Origin: Empedobacter stercoris
GTDB lineage: Bacteria; Bacteroidota; Bacteroidia; Flavobacteriales; Weeksellaceae
Length of the DNA stretch: 64,000 nucleotides
Direction of reading: 5' to 3'
NCBI RefSeq assembly: GCF_020281205.1
Contig: NZ_JACXZC010000013.1
Coordinates: 1-64,000, forward strand
Every line of letters starts with the position of its first letter. Positions within the stretch are counted from its first letter, which is position 1. Under the pieces are notes generated by a model that saw only the letters and a program-made list of their open reading frames with translations, was not told the origin of the DNA and did not search any database. Shown here piece after piece: positions 44,433 to 53,676 of this stretch. The position numbers were made by a program, and so were the translations under genes.

Positions 44433-45686
44433 ATGGAATTAAAAAGAGTAGTAGTAACAGGTTTAGGCGCGCTAACACCAATCGGAAATACTTACCAAGA
44501 ATACTGGAAAGGATTAGTGAATGGTGTAAGTGGCGCCGCGCCTATTACGCTTTTTGATGCAACTCTTTTTAAGACACAATTTGCTTGTGAGATCAAAAAC
44601 TTCAATATTGAAGATCATTTTGATCGAAAAGAAGCGCGCAAGATTGATCGTTGTGCCCAATTGGGGATTGTGGCTGCAAGAGAAGCTATCAAACACAGTG
44701 GGATCTTAGATGCTACTAACGTAAACAAAGAGCGTATCGGTGTTATATGGGGATCTGGTATTGGTGGAATTAAAACTTTTGAAGAAGAAGTTTCGAATTA
44801 CGCAACAGGAAATGGAACACCACGTTTCAATCCTTTCTTTATCCCTAAGATGATTGCAGATATCACACCTGGTCATATTTCAATGGAATTTGGTCTTATG
44901 GGACCTAATTATACAACTGTTTCGGCATGTGCCTCATCAACAAATGCAATTATTGATGCGTTCATGTTATTAAGACTTGGAAAAGCAGAAGCAATAGTAG
45001 CAGGAGGGTCAGAAGCTGCGATTACAGCATCAAGCATTGGAGGTTTCAATGCATTACATGCGTTATCTACACGAAACGATGATCCACAAACGGCTTCAAG
45101 ACCATTTGACAAAGACCGCGATGGTTTTGTAATGGGTGAAGGCGCTGGATGTATTGTTTTAGAAGAGTACGAACATGCAATTGCACGTGGAGCTACAATT
45201 TATGCTGAATTAGTAGGAACAGGGATGACAGCAGATGCTCATCATATTACAGCACCACATCCAGAAGGAATTGGCGCTTTAAATGTGATGAAAGAAGCTT
45301 TATTAGACGCAAATATCAAAGTAGAAGACGTAGATCATATCAACATGCACGGAACATCTACACCATTAGGAGATATTGCAGAATCTAAAGCGATTCAAAA
45401 ATTATTTGGAGAACATGCATACAATATTCAAATCAATTCAACTAAATCAATGACAGGTCACTTATTAGGTGGTGCTGGAATTATTGAAGCGATTTCGGCT
45501 ATTGGAGCTATCAATAACAGTATTGTTCCACCAACAATTAATCATTTTACGGATGATGAAAATCTTGATCCTAAAATTGATTATACATTTAACAAAGCAA
45601 AAGAGAAAAATGTGGATTATGCATTGAGTAATACTTTTGGTTTTGGTGGTCACAATGCGTGTGTGATATTTAAGAAGTATAAGTAA
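44433..45686 (+). CDS. fabF: Beta-ketoacyl-ACP synthase II
   Basis: 417 residues, thiolase fold. Catalytic Cys in VSACASSTNAI (about 164), His in NMHGTSTPLGD and His in SMTGHLLGGAG. Elongates acyl-ACP by condensing malonyl-ACP. Its stop shares a base with the rnc start, so the two are coupled. Confidence 0.98.
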   Translation: MELKRVVVTGLGALTPIGNTYQEYWKGLVNGVSGAAPITLFDATLFKTQFACEIKNFNIEDHFDRKEARKIDRCAQLGIVAAREAIKHSGILDATNVNKERIGVIWGSGIGGIKTFEEEVSNYATGNGTPRFNPFFIPKMIADITPGHISMEFGLMGPNYTTVSACASSTNAIIDAFMLLRLGKAEAIVAGGSEAAITASSIGGFNALHALSTRNDDPQTASRPFDKDRDGFVMGEGAGCIVLEEYEHAIARGATIYAELVGTGMTADAHHITAPHPEGIGALNVMKEALLDANIKVEDVDHINMHGTSTPLGDIAESKAIQKLFGEHAYNIQINSTKSMTGHLLGGAGIIEAISAIGAINNSIVPPTINHFTDDENLDPKIDYTFNKAKEKNVDYALSNTFGFGGHNACVIFKKYK

Positions 45687-46438
45687 TGTCTTTCTTAAAA
45701 AAATTATTTTCTTTTAAAAATCATCGTGATGATTCAAATTCATCTGATCCTTTTTTGAAATTTTTGAACGAGACCCTGGGTTATACCCCTCAAAATATTG
45801 AGGTGTTTAAAGAAGCATTTACCCACAGATCAGCGCAAAAAAAAGATGAAAATGGAAACAGTATCAATTTTGAAAGATTAGAGTTTTTAGGAGATGCATT
45901 ACTTGGTGCTTCTACAGCAGTACATTTGTACTATAAAGCACCAGACCAACAAGAAGGATATTTGACAAAAATGCGTTCTAAAATTGTTTCACGCAAGCAA
46001 TTAAACGCTGTGTCAAAACAACTTGGTCTGTTGGATTATTTAGATCCTATGAACAATCACAACAATTTGGGGGAAGACGTCAATGGTGATATGTTAGAAG
46101 CTTTAGTCGGTGCAATTTATGTAGATGGAGGAATAGATGCAGTCCAAAAATTTATTCAAATCAAAATTATTGACCCTTATGCGGATTTAGATCGTTTGGA
46201 ACATACCATAACAAGTCACAAATCGTTGATCTTGGAATGGAGTCAAAAAACGAGAAATACAATAAGATTCAATACATTTGAGGAGCAAAATGCAGAAGAT
46301 CTTCAGGTCTTTGTATCCGTTATCCGTCTTAACGATAAAGTTATCTCAAAAGGGAGAGGAACTTCAAAGAAAAAAGCAGAAGAAAGTGCCGCAAAACGCG
46401 CGTATTATTCACTACAAAAGAAAATAGAAAAAGTATAG
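45686..46438 (+). CDS. rnc: Ribonuclease III
   Basis: 250 residues. The catalytic signature ERLEFLGDALLGA is followed by the second acidic cluster GDMLEALVGAIYVDGG, and the C-terminal double-strand RNA-binding domain runs from about 175 (NTFEEQNAEDLQVFVSV to GTSKKKAEESAAKRA). Processes rRNA and other duplex RNA. Start on the last base of fabF. Confidence 0.97.
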   Translation: MSFLKKLFSFKNHRDDSNSSDPFLKFLNETLGYTPQNIEVFKEAFTHRSAQKKDENGNSINFERLEFLGDALLGASTAVHLYYKAPDQQEGYLTKMRSKIVSRKQLNAVSKQLGLLDYLDPMNNHNNLGEDVNGDMLEALVGAIYVDGGIDAVQKFIQIKIIDPYADLDRLEHTITSHKSLILEWSQKTRNTIRFNTFEEQNAEDLQVFVSVIRLNDKVISKGRGTSKKKAEESAAKRAYYSLQKKIEKV

Positions 46439-46442
46439 AAGA

Positions 46443-46901
46443 ATGGCAGAGTTACTCTTATATGATGAGTGGATAGATTTCCATCTAATAGGCGTAAATT
46501 CAAGCTTTAATACTTCGACACAATTTATTTTCCATCTCAATTCTACTTATGATACGCGTTTTCAACGTATCAATGATTTGGATATTTGGTTAGATGATCA
46601 TACCTATTTTTTCGAAACATACGAATGGATAGATGAAACCAATAAGATAGATTATCATATCATTAAAAATATCCCAAATCAATCCGATTCTAAAAAAATT
46701 GAAGTAGATTTATCAAATCTTTTCAAAGAGAGCATTATTCTTGTGCCTAATTACAAGGATTGCAACTACATTGTCAAAGTGTCTGGCTGGGAAGATGAGA
46801 TAGAGAATCTTCCACTTCCATTTGTAGAAAAAGATTTTATTAAATTAATTAAAAAAATAGATATCGATTTAATCAGTACAGCTGATAGATTGGTTTTCTA
46901 A
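46443..46901 (+). CDS. IPExxxVDY family protein
   Basis: 152 residues, acidic, no signal peptide. Named in Flavobacteriia for a motif that here reads DETNKIDYHII. It follows rnc by 4 bases and precedes pyk, the conserved neighbourhood of this family. Function unknown; co-transcription with rnc and pyk is likely. Confidence 0.8.
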   Translation: MAELLLYDEWIDFHLIGVNSSFNTSTQFIFHLNSTYDTRFQRINDLDIWLDDHTYFFETYEWIDETNKIDYHIIKNIPNQSDSKKIEVDLSNLFKESIILVPNYKDCNYIVKVSGWEDEIENLPLPFVEKDFIKLIKKIDIDLISTADRLVF

Positions 46902-46932
46902 CAAAATATTGTGCATAAAAAAAGGGAAAAAT

Positions 46933-48375
46933 ATGATTTACGATAAACAATTTCTTAAAAAGACGAAAATTGTTGCAACATTAGGTCCAGCAACTGATAG
47001 TCCAGAAATTATTCTAGAAATGATGAAAAAGGGAACAGATGTGTTCCGTATCAACTTTTCGCACGCCGATTATGCGGATGTGAAACGTAAGATAGAAATC
47101 ATTCATCAATTAAATAACGATCACGGATACAATACAGCAGTATTAGCGGATTTACAAGGTCCAAAATTGCGTATTGGGAAAATGGAACATGAAGATTTTG
47201 TCATCAATCCAGGAGAAATTTTAACTTTCACCAATGAAGATGTTGTAGGAACAAAAGAGAAAGTTTTTATGACCTACCAAAAGTTTGCTCAAGACGTACA
47301 AGTGGGTGAAAACATCTTGATTGATGACGGAAAATTAATCTTAAAAGTTATCGAGACAAATGGGACAGATACTGTAAAAGCTGAAACAATACAAGGAGGA
47401 CCATTGCGTTCTAAAAAGGGAGTTAATTTACCAAATACAAATATTTCTTTACCAGCTTTAACGGAAAAAGATAAAGAAGATGCAAAGTTCGCAATCGAAA
47501 ATCGTGTCGATTGGTTTGCATTATCTTTTGTTCGTTCGGGACAAGATGTAAAAGATTTATCTGATTTTATCAAAGAACATGGCACACTAAAAATTCCAAT
47601 TATTTCTAAAATTGAAAAGCCTGAGGCTTTAGAAAATATTAAAGATATTTTAGAGTTTTCGGATGGATTAATGGTTGCTCGTGGGGATTTAGGAGTTGAG
47701 GTTCCGTTTGAAATTGTTCCAAAAGCACAGAAACAATTAATTGACAAAGCAAAACTAGCACGTAAACCAGTTATTGTAGCAACTCAAATGATGGAAACCA
47801 TGATTTCGAGTTTAACGCCAACTCGTGCCGAAGTTTCTGACGTTGCAAATGCCGTTTTTGATGGAGCAGATGCGGTTATGTTATCAGGTGAAACATCTGT
47901 AGGTCAATACCCTGTTCAAGTAATTGAGAAAATGACGAAAATTCTTCAGACTGTTGAAGATGATGAGCACGTACATGTACCAGAACACAAACCAAAAGTT
48001 AAAAACGAACGTTTTGTAACCGATATGGTTTGTTACAATGCAGCTAAAATGGCAGAAGATACAGGAGCAAAAGCAATTGCAACGTTGACATATTCTGGTT
48101 ATACAGCTTTTCAAATTTCTTCTCATCGTCCAAATTCTTTTATTTTGGTGTTTAATCCAAGTAAACGAATCAACCGTATGTTGAATTTGTTATGGGGGGT
48201 AAAATCAATTAATTACGATCCTCGCGATACATCTACGGATCAAACGGTAACAGAGGTAAATATCTTAGCGAAGAATGCAGGTTATGTAGAATATGGTGAT
48301 TACATCATCAATTTGAATGCTATGCCAGCGTTTGAAAAAGGAATTACCAATACACTACGTATTTCAATGATTTAA
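46933..48375 (+). CDS. pyk: Pyruvate kinase
   Basis: I start at MIYDKQFLKKTKIVATLGP (46933), the usual N-terminus; an ATG at 46909 adds eight basic residues and overlaps the spacer. About 480 residues. Substrate and metal motifs include RINFSHADY, ADLQGPKLRIG, DWFALSFVRS, KIEKPEALENI, MVARGDLGVEVP and TQMMETMI. Final step of glycolysis, PEP to pyruvate with ATP formation. A strong terminator follows. Confidence 0.97.
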   Translation: MIYDKQFLKKTKIVATLGPATDSPEIILEMMKKGTDVFRINFSHADYADVKRKIEIIHQLNNDHGYNTAVLADLQGPKLRIGKMEHEDFVINPGEILTFTNEDVVGTKEKVFMTYQKFAQDVQVGENILIDDGKLILKVIETNGTDTVKAETIQGGPLRSKKGVNLPNTNISLPALTEKDKEDAKFAIENRVDWFALSFVRSGQDVKDLSDFIKEHGTLKIPIISKIEKPEALENIKDILEFSDGLMVARGDLGVEVPFEIVPKAQKQLIDKAKLARKPVIVATQMMETMISSLTPTRAEVSDVANAVFDGADAVMLSGETSVGQYPVQVIEKMTKILQTVEDDEHVHVPEHKPKVKNERFVTDMVCYNAAKMAEDTGAKAIATLTYSGYTAFQISSHRPNSFILVFNPSKRINRMLNLLWGVKSINYDPRDTSTDQTVTEVNILAKNAGYVEYGDYIINLNAMPAFEKGITNTLRISMI

Positions 48376-48397
48376 GATTCAAAAGAAATTTAATATA

Positions 48398-48427
48398 AAA
48401 ATCCTGCTCAATTGAGCAGGATTTTTT
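48398..48427. terminator. Perfect palindromic terminator after pyk
   Basis: A 28-base perfect palindrome (arm AAAATCCTGCTCAA, 48398-48411, and its complement to 48425) followed by T. It can act for both pyk and the small minus-strand gene. Confidence 0.85.
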
Positions 48428-48450
48428 TGCATTAAAAAATAGTTGAACAA

Positions 48451-48684
48451 TTATCGAATGACTTTTATTGATTTGTTTCTGAAATAAATTAATCCAGCAC
48501 CAGCAGCTATAATTAGTAATAGATAGGCTGAGTCGTTAATTCGTGCAGCAGGAGTATCGGGATCATCTACAGTTGCAATACTGTTGGATTGTGTTTGTGA
48601 TGAAAAGAAGGATACTTCCTCTCCGTCATTAGCGAACATAAATGGCGAAACGGAAAACATTGCGATTAAAATAAATTTTCTCAT
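48451..48684 (-). CDS. Small secreted protein with a C-terminal membrane tail (PID-CTERM-like)
   Basis: 77 residues. Signal peptide to about residue 18 (SPFMFA), a short Ser/Gln/Asp-rich exported stretch, then PDTPAARINDSAYLLLIIAAGAGLIYF with a basic tail (RNKSIKVIR). This P-x-I-N/D-hydrophobic-basic tail resembles the short PID-CTERM-type tails of flavobacterial exported proteins. Its start overlaps the stop of the protease gene (TAATG), so it is translated from that mRNA. Function unknown. Confidence 0.7.
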   Translation of the reverse strand: MRKFILIAMFSVSPFMFANDGEEVSFFSSQTQSNSIATVDDPDTPAARINDSAYLLLIIAAGAGLIYFRNKSIKVIR

Positions 48685-51600
48685 TAGAATATAGTTTTTA
48701 ATGTTGTTGTTTTAGAATCTGATGTTGTTACTTTGATTAATAACACTTGGTTGTTTTTCTTTAATTCTGATAACACAAGTCGATTGTTCGATGATTGTTT
48801 AGCGATAACTTTTCTACCAGTTATATCATAAACTTCTACAAAAGTGATTTTTTTTTGAGAGGTTAAAACAAGGGTGTTATTTGTATTGTACACGACAACA
48901 TCTTGTTTTGATAAATCTGATGTAGATAAGGTTTTGTTTTGATAAATGATTTCAAAACGATCGTTGTAAATACCTTGTTGAGCATCAAATGTGTAATGAT
49001 CTTTTGTTAAATCAACCACTTGGTGAAGTTCTTTATCTCTTAAATAAATCGCTTGATCCTCAAAATTTTCTGTGCTATTTAATTTGATGGTATAAGGTGC
49101 GCTTTCTTTTGCTTCGAACCCTAATTGTACCGTATCTTCTGTTGTGAATGGTGCACGTCCTTGAATCACATATTTTTCAGGAGTTCCTTCGATGATAGAA
49201 AATAATGTAGAGCCGTTGAACATTTTGTTCAATTTAGCATCAATTTGATGGTCAAAACCATTTGTAGCATCTTGCATATAAGTTACTAAAATTTGATTTT
49301 TAGCTTGTGCTCCTTCAAACAAATCTAATCTCACACGTTTTGTATCTTCTTCATTTTTATGGAAAATAACTTCTTTGTCATCCCATCCTGTAAAACCATT
49401 GTGTAAGTATATATTTGTTGGATTGTTTGTTATTTCTACAAAAAATCCTTGTCCAATAGCAATATTTCCATTAGGAATTTTTCCTCCTGCAGCAGCTTGT
49501 ACACCACCTGCTCTCGTATAAGAAGAGTAGTTGTTGCTCGCGTAGCCATTTGTTGTAAGTGGAGATTCTTGCGTCCAGAAGTACAAGGCAGAAATATCAG
49601 AATTTGTATTTAAAATACGATTCGCATATATAGGAGCAGGATAAGGATTACCAATTAGGTTGTATCCCAAATTATTTTTTGTTACAGGAATAGAAAATAA
49701 CCCTGTATTTAATTCACCAACAAATTTTCCGATATGTTTTTTACCTGGCTTTGTTGTAGGGAAATCTGAACCTACTCGAATATGGTATCCTTTTCCAGCT
49801 TCAAAATTATAGCTTGCAGGATTTTCTAAGTTTCCATTCGGATACAATGGATCTTCGATAAATAAACTTGCAAATTTGTTCGTTGTTTCATTGTATTTGT
49901 AGAACCTCTTTAACAATGTATTTGGAGAAAATTCTCTCAGGTTCTGATTTTTAACAGGCGATGACCACAATGCAGCATCATTAAAAATCATAGGTGAACT
50001 TTCTTGGATTATTGTGAATTCACCACTTGCAGAAATATTATTTCCCCATTGTAATAATCCACTGTTATTTCCTGTTACCACGAATTTATCAGCAGACAAT
50101 TTATTTTCGATGATTGGTGAGATAATTGCACCATAATTATTAATTGTAACAGATCCACTTTCTAAAGTAAATTTATTAGTTGTGATTCTATTGCTTTGAT
50201 CGATGACTAAATCACCTCTAACAATCGCTTCTTTTGTTAGTGTTGGTTCTCCTACAGACCAAGAAGTTCCATTCCAAACTGTAGACGTAGCTTCTTTTAC
50301 AATGATAGTAAAATCTTCTACTTGGCCAGCTACTCGAGAGTCACAAGCTCCGTAAGTTATATGTTGATATCCATTGTATATATTAGATAAATCCCCAACA
50401 ACTCTCATTCTAAGTGGAGTGTTTTTCTTAGTAGTGGTTGGTATAGTAATCGTTGTTGATAAATTTGTAATATTTCCAAGTAATTCATGATTAGATAAAA
50501 CAACTTCATCTGCATCAAAAATACCATCTCCATTATAATCTATATAAATATAAACTTTTCTTCTGTTAGGATTGGTACTTGTTGTTATATTTAATTGATA
50601 GTTTTGACCTTCTGTAACCTCTGTAATATAAGCAGAGGTTATATTGTTACTTTTTGTAAAATCATTGTGTAGATTATAAATTATTCCTTTTTTAGAGATT
50701 GTATTAAACTCTATTTGATTAAAACGTATATGACCGGAACCTCCTGTTACTTCACAAGCTTCTACAGGAATATTACTTGTTCCATCTGCTGGTGTTAAAG
50801 CAAGTGAGGTAAGAAACGAAGATCTAAAGAAATAGATAGCATCTAATGCTCTGTCTCCTTGTCCAGGAGTAAAACGATCGAGGTTTATGCCGTAATTCAT
50901 CATGTTAACCAACGTATGGTCAAATGGAGTATTAGAACAGTCGTTAATGGTTTGGTTAATTGTGGGATATGTTTTGTATTGATTAAAAGAGTTATTTGGG
51001 TCTCCAAAAAATAAACCGCTTCTTATGTTTTGAGTATCTTCTATGTCATCGTTTGTTAGGCTACCGCAATTTACTCCATTTCCATCTCCACCATTAAAAG
51101 GATGTGCGACATTAAATGCATGCATCATTTCATGTGCAAAAGTAGTATCTCTATTGTTGATTGTTACATGGTAAAGCATTACAGATAAATCTAAACTTCC
51201 ACCAGGGTAATATGCAAAACCTGCTGTATAAGCACCTGTTGTATTTGATTGATTTACCCCATCAATCATATTTGTTATGTATATATTGTAATATGAATTA
51301 GAATTCCAATTATAAGTGTCATTTAAATATTGATTCGTTAGTCCTTTTCCATTAACACCATAATTAACGTAGACAGAATTATTAGAAAGATCGTGAGTAA
51401 CAATACCATTAGTTGCTGTATTGCTAGGTGTTCGTTTTGCTAAAACTAACCGAACAGGTAAAGTAGTACCTCCAGCTTCAGGTCCTTTTATATCACTTGC
51501 CGTTCCATCAAAAATAGAATTTGCACGAGCAATCCAATTTTTTACTTGTACTTCGGTAGGTATATATTTTCCTGTACCATCATCAAGTATGTGAACAACG

Positions 51601-51845
51601 GTAGGAATTTCAATTATTTGATTTGCTTTTAGTTGTTTTTGACCTTTTAACTCAGATTTTCTAAAATTAAGAAATTCGGCTTGTTTAGTTTCATATATCT
51701 TTTTTAGTTCAGGATTTTGTCTAAATATTTCTTCTTGAACTTCATCTGCGCTACAAGTCCATGTAGGAGAGTTTTGCGCATTTACATTAACATTCGATAG
51801 GAGAAATAATGATAATAATTTAAAATAGAGTAATTTTTTGCTCAT
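48684..51845 (-). CDS. Secreted M43-family zinc metalloprotease with GEVED domain and T9SS tail
   Basis: 1053 residues. Signal peptide to about 23 (NVNVNAQ), a pro-region, then an M43 (pappalysin/cytophagalysin-like) domain with the zinc site HEMMHAFNVAH at 238-248. A GEVED-type domain follows (RKVYIYIDYNGDGIFDADEVV region, then VAGQVEDF). A long beta-rich region ends in a type A sorting domain of the type IX secretion system (from about 985; VEVYDITGRKVIAKQ, then VLLIKVTTSDSKTTTLKTIF). It should be exported, cut and anchored or released at the surface. Translationally coupled to the small tailed protein. Confidence 0.93.
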   Translation of the reverse strand: MSKKLLYFKLLSLFLLSNVNVNAQNSPTWTCSADEVQEEIFRQNPELKKIYETKQAEFLNFRKSELKGQKQLKANQIIEIPTVVHILDDGTGKYIPTEVQVKNWIARANSIFDGTASDIKGPEAGGTTLPVRLVLAKRTPSNTATNGIVTHDLSNNSVYVNYGVNGKGLTNQYLNDTYNWNSNSYYNIYITNMIDGVNQSNTTGAYTAGFAYYPGGSLDLSVMLYHVTINNRDTTFAHEMMHAFNVAHPFNGGDGNGVNCGSLTNDDIEDTQNIRSGLFFGDPNNSFNQYKTYPTINQTINDCSNTPFDHTLVNMMNYGINLDRFTPGQGDRALDAIYFFRSSFLTSLALTPADGTSNIPVEACEVTGGSGHIRFNQIEFNTISKKGIIYNLHNDFTKSNNITSAYITEVTEGQNYQLNITTSTNPNRRKVYIYIDYNGDGIFDADEVVLSNHELLGNITNLSTTITIPTTTKKNTPLRMRVVGDLSNIYNGYQHITYGACDSRVAGQVEDFTIIVKEATSTVWNGTSWSVGEPTLTKEAIVRGDLVIDQSNRITTNKFTLESGSVTINNYGAIISPIIENKLSADKFVVTGNNSGLLQWGNNISASGEFTIIQESSPMIFNDAALWSSPVKNQNLREFSPNTLLKRFYKYNETTNKFASLFIEDPLYPNGNLENPASYNFEAGKGYHIRVGSDFPTTKPGKKHIGKFVGELNTGLFSIPVTKNNLGYNLIGNPYPAPIYANRILNTNSDISALYFWTQESPLTTNGYASNNYSSYTRAGGVQAAAGGKIPNGNIAIGQGFFVEITNNPTNIYLHNGFTGWDDKEVIFHKNEEDTKRVRLDLFEGAQAKNQILVTYMQDATNGFDHQIDAKLNKMFNGSTLFSIIEGTPEKYVIQGRAPFTTEDTVQLGFEAKESAPYTIKLNSTENFEDQAIYLRDKELHQVVDLTKDHYTFDAQQGIYNDRFEIIYQNKTLSTSDLSKQDVVVYNTNNTLVLTSQKKITFVEVYDITGRKVIAKQSSNNRLVLSELKKNNQVLLIKVTTSDSKTTTLKTIF

Positions 51846-52162
51846 TTATTAAGTGTTTGATATTTAGTGCAAATTTTAAACTAAGTTATATAATAAGAAA
51901 GTAAACGTAGGGTAGTTGTGAATCCTAAAAAGAGTAGTTTTAAATGAAATAAGGTAGTGTAATGGGTAGTAGGACGATCAAAATACGATTAATCATTTAT
52001 TTTATGCATGTTGTGATTTAATCGTAAATTCCGAAAAAATGAAAAATAAAATAGTGACTATAAATACGTTGATGTTTTGAAGAGGTAAAAGAGTGGTGAG
52101 TTTGATTTTTTTTAATCGTAAGTAGATTTTCTTATCTTTGTAAGTTCGAATTAGAAGAATTT
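51846..52162. other. 317-base divergent intergenic region
   Basis: No gene is seen. On the plus strand TATCTTTG at 52133-52140 fits the -7 box before the pyrophosphorylase gene, but the nearest TTTG lies 28 bases upstream, too far for the usual -33 box. On the minus strand a near match to -7 (TAAAATTTG) lies upstream of the protease. No hairpin terminator found. Confidence 0.4.
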
Positions 52163-53155
52163 ATGTGTATTTATAATGTGATCTTATCTGGTGGTGTTGG
52201 GAGTAGACTTTGGCCACTTTCACGAAAAAGTCATCCAAAACAATATTTACCTCTGTTTAATGAGCAATCTTTATTTGAGTTAACGATTCAGCGCAATCTT
52301 CCTATTGCAGATAAGTTGATGGTCATAGGAAACAAGGATAACGATCATTTGAGTCAAGAAGTGCTCGATAAAATGAAAGTTGAATACACAAAAATTGTAG
52401 AGGCTGTCCCTCGCAATACAGCAGCGGCAATTGCGTTTGCAGCTTTGGCGGTTGACGAAGATGATCTATTGATTGTGACTCCTTCTGATCATTTGATCGA
52501 AGATACAGCAGCTTATCAAGAAGCGATGAATAGAGCAATCGATTTAGCACAGAATGACCATATTGTAACCTTTGGGGTGCATCCAACACGTCCAGAAACA
52601 GGTTATGGTTATATCGAACACAAAGGAGACACTGTGTTATCGTTTCGTGAAAAACCAAATCATATTACCGCACAAGATTTTATCGAGCAAGGTAATTTTT
52701 TGTGGAACAGTGGAATGTTTTGTTTCAAAGCAAAAGTGTTGCTAAAAGAGTTGAAGAAGTTTGAAAAAGAAATTTATGAAACTTCTGTCGAGGCTTGGAA
52801 CGAAAATAAAAATGGTGAATTAAGTGAAGAGCTTTCAATGAAAATTCCATCAAATAGCATCGACTATGCCGTGATGGAACGAAGCAAGAAAATAAAAGTT
52901 GTTCCTGCAAAATTTATTTGGAACGATTTGGGGTCTTTCGAATCGTTGTATGATTATTTTATCATGAACGGACATACTGTGGATCGAAATGGAAATATGA
53001 TTATCGGAACAGAAGTGTACACCTCTTTTGTGGGGTTGCAAAATTGCATTTTTGTCCATACTCCAACAGCAAATTTAATTTTACAAAAAGAGTATTCGCA
53101 AGAAGTGAAAAATGTTTACACCCATTTAGAAAAAAGAAATTCAGAATTGATATAA
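52163..53155 (+). CDS. Mannose-1-phosphate guanylyltransferase-like nucleotidyltransferase
   Basis: 330 residues. The N-terminal pyrophosphorylase loop is ILSGGVGSRLWPLSRKSHPKQYLPL, followed by VEAVPRNTAAAIAFAAL, VTPSDHLIED, FREKPN, FLWNSGMFCFKAKVLL and WNDLGSFESLYD. It fits ManC-type GDP-mannose pyrophosphorylases and lacks the C-terminal cupin isomerase domain of the long form. It would supply GDP-mannose to the polysaccharide locus it opens. A strong terminator follows it, so it is transcribed alone. Confidence 0.9.
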   Translation: MCIYNVILSGGVGSRLWPLSRKSHPKQYLPLFNEQSLFELTIQRNLPIADKLMVIGNKDNDHLSQEVLDKMKVEYTKIVEAVPRNTAAAIAFAALAVDEDDLLIVTPSDHLIEDTAAYQEAMNRAIDLAQNDHIVTFGVHPTRPETGYGYIEHKGDTVLSFREKPNHITAQDFIEQGNFLWNSGMFCFKAKVLLKELKKFEKEIYETSVEAWNENKNGELSEELSMKIPSNSIDYAVMERSKKIKVVPAKFIWNDLGSFESLYDYFIMNGHTVDRNGNMIIGTEVYTSFVGLQNCIFVHTPTANLILQKEYSQEVKNVYTHLEKRNSELI

Positions 53156-53159
53156 GTGT

Positions 53160-53188
53160 AAGTCTCTCAAATTTGAGAGACTTTTTTT
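53160..53188 (+). terminator. Perfect palindromic terminator
   Basis: AAGTCTCTCAAA (53160-53171) and TTTGAGAGACTT (53172-53183) form a perfect 24-base palindrome followed by five more T. It separates the pyrophosphorylase from the next operon. Confidence 0.85.
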
Positions 53189-53256
53189 ATTGTACAATTC
53201 CTTAACAATAATTCAAAATATTACCTAAATTTGTCTTTCCAACAATAGTATTATAA

Positions 53257-53676
53257 ATGACAACTGGAATTACTTTCGGAATATTTGACTTACTTCATGC
53301 AGGACATGTGATGATGCTCGAAGAAGCTAAACGACAATGCGATTATTTGATTGTAGGTCTTAATACAGATCCTGCAGCAGTAGACCCTTCCAAAAATAGC
53401 CCAACACAATCTATCGTAGAACGCTATATACAGTTAGAAGGATGTCGTTATGTGGACGAAATTATTCCATACGAAACAGAACAAGATTTGTTTGACATGT
53501 TAAGTGCTTTGCCCGTAAATGTTAGAATTATAGGCGAAGAATACCGAAACATTGACTTTACAGGAAAACAATATTGTTTAGATAATAATATTCAGATTTA
53601 CTACAATAAGCGTACGCATCGTTTCTCAAGTTCAGGATTAAGAAAAGTGGTCGCAACCTCCGAAAAAGAGAAGTAA
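53257..53676 (+). CDS. Cytidylyltransferase-like protein (TagD/GCT family)
   Basis: 139 residues. TFGIFDLLHAGHVMMLEEAKRQCDYLIVGLN contains the HxGH motif, and KRTHRFSSSGLRK is the RTxGxSTT-equivalent C-terminal motif. Family members transfer CMP to glycerol-3-phosphate or other alcohols for teichoic-type or polysaccharide precursors. Its stop overlaps the next start by one base. A TAAATTTG lies at 53226-53233 without a -33 match. Exact substrate unknown. Confidence 0.85.
   Translation: MTTGITFGIFDLLHAGHVMMLEEAKRQCDYLIVGLNTDPAAVDPSKNSPTQSIVERYIQLEGCRYVDEIIPYETEQDLFDMLSALPVNVRIIGEEYRNIDFTGKQYCLDNNIQIYYNKRTHRFSSSGLRKVVATSEKEK

Noticed and set aside
47289-47747. 152-residue minus-strand frame inside pyk
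   Set aside because: Antisense shadow of a strongly conserved coding sequence.
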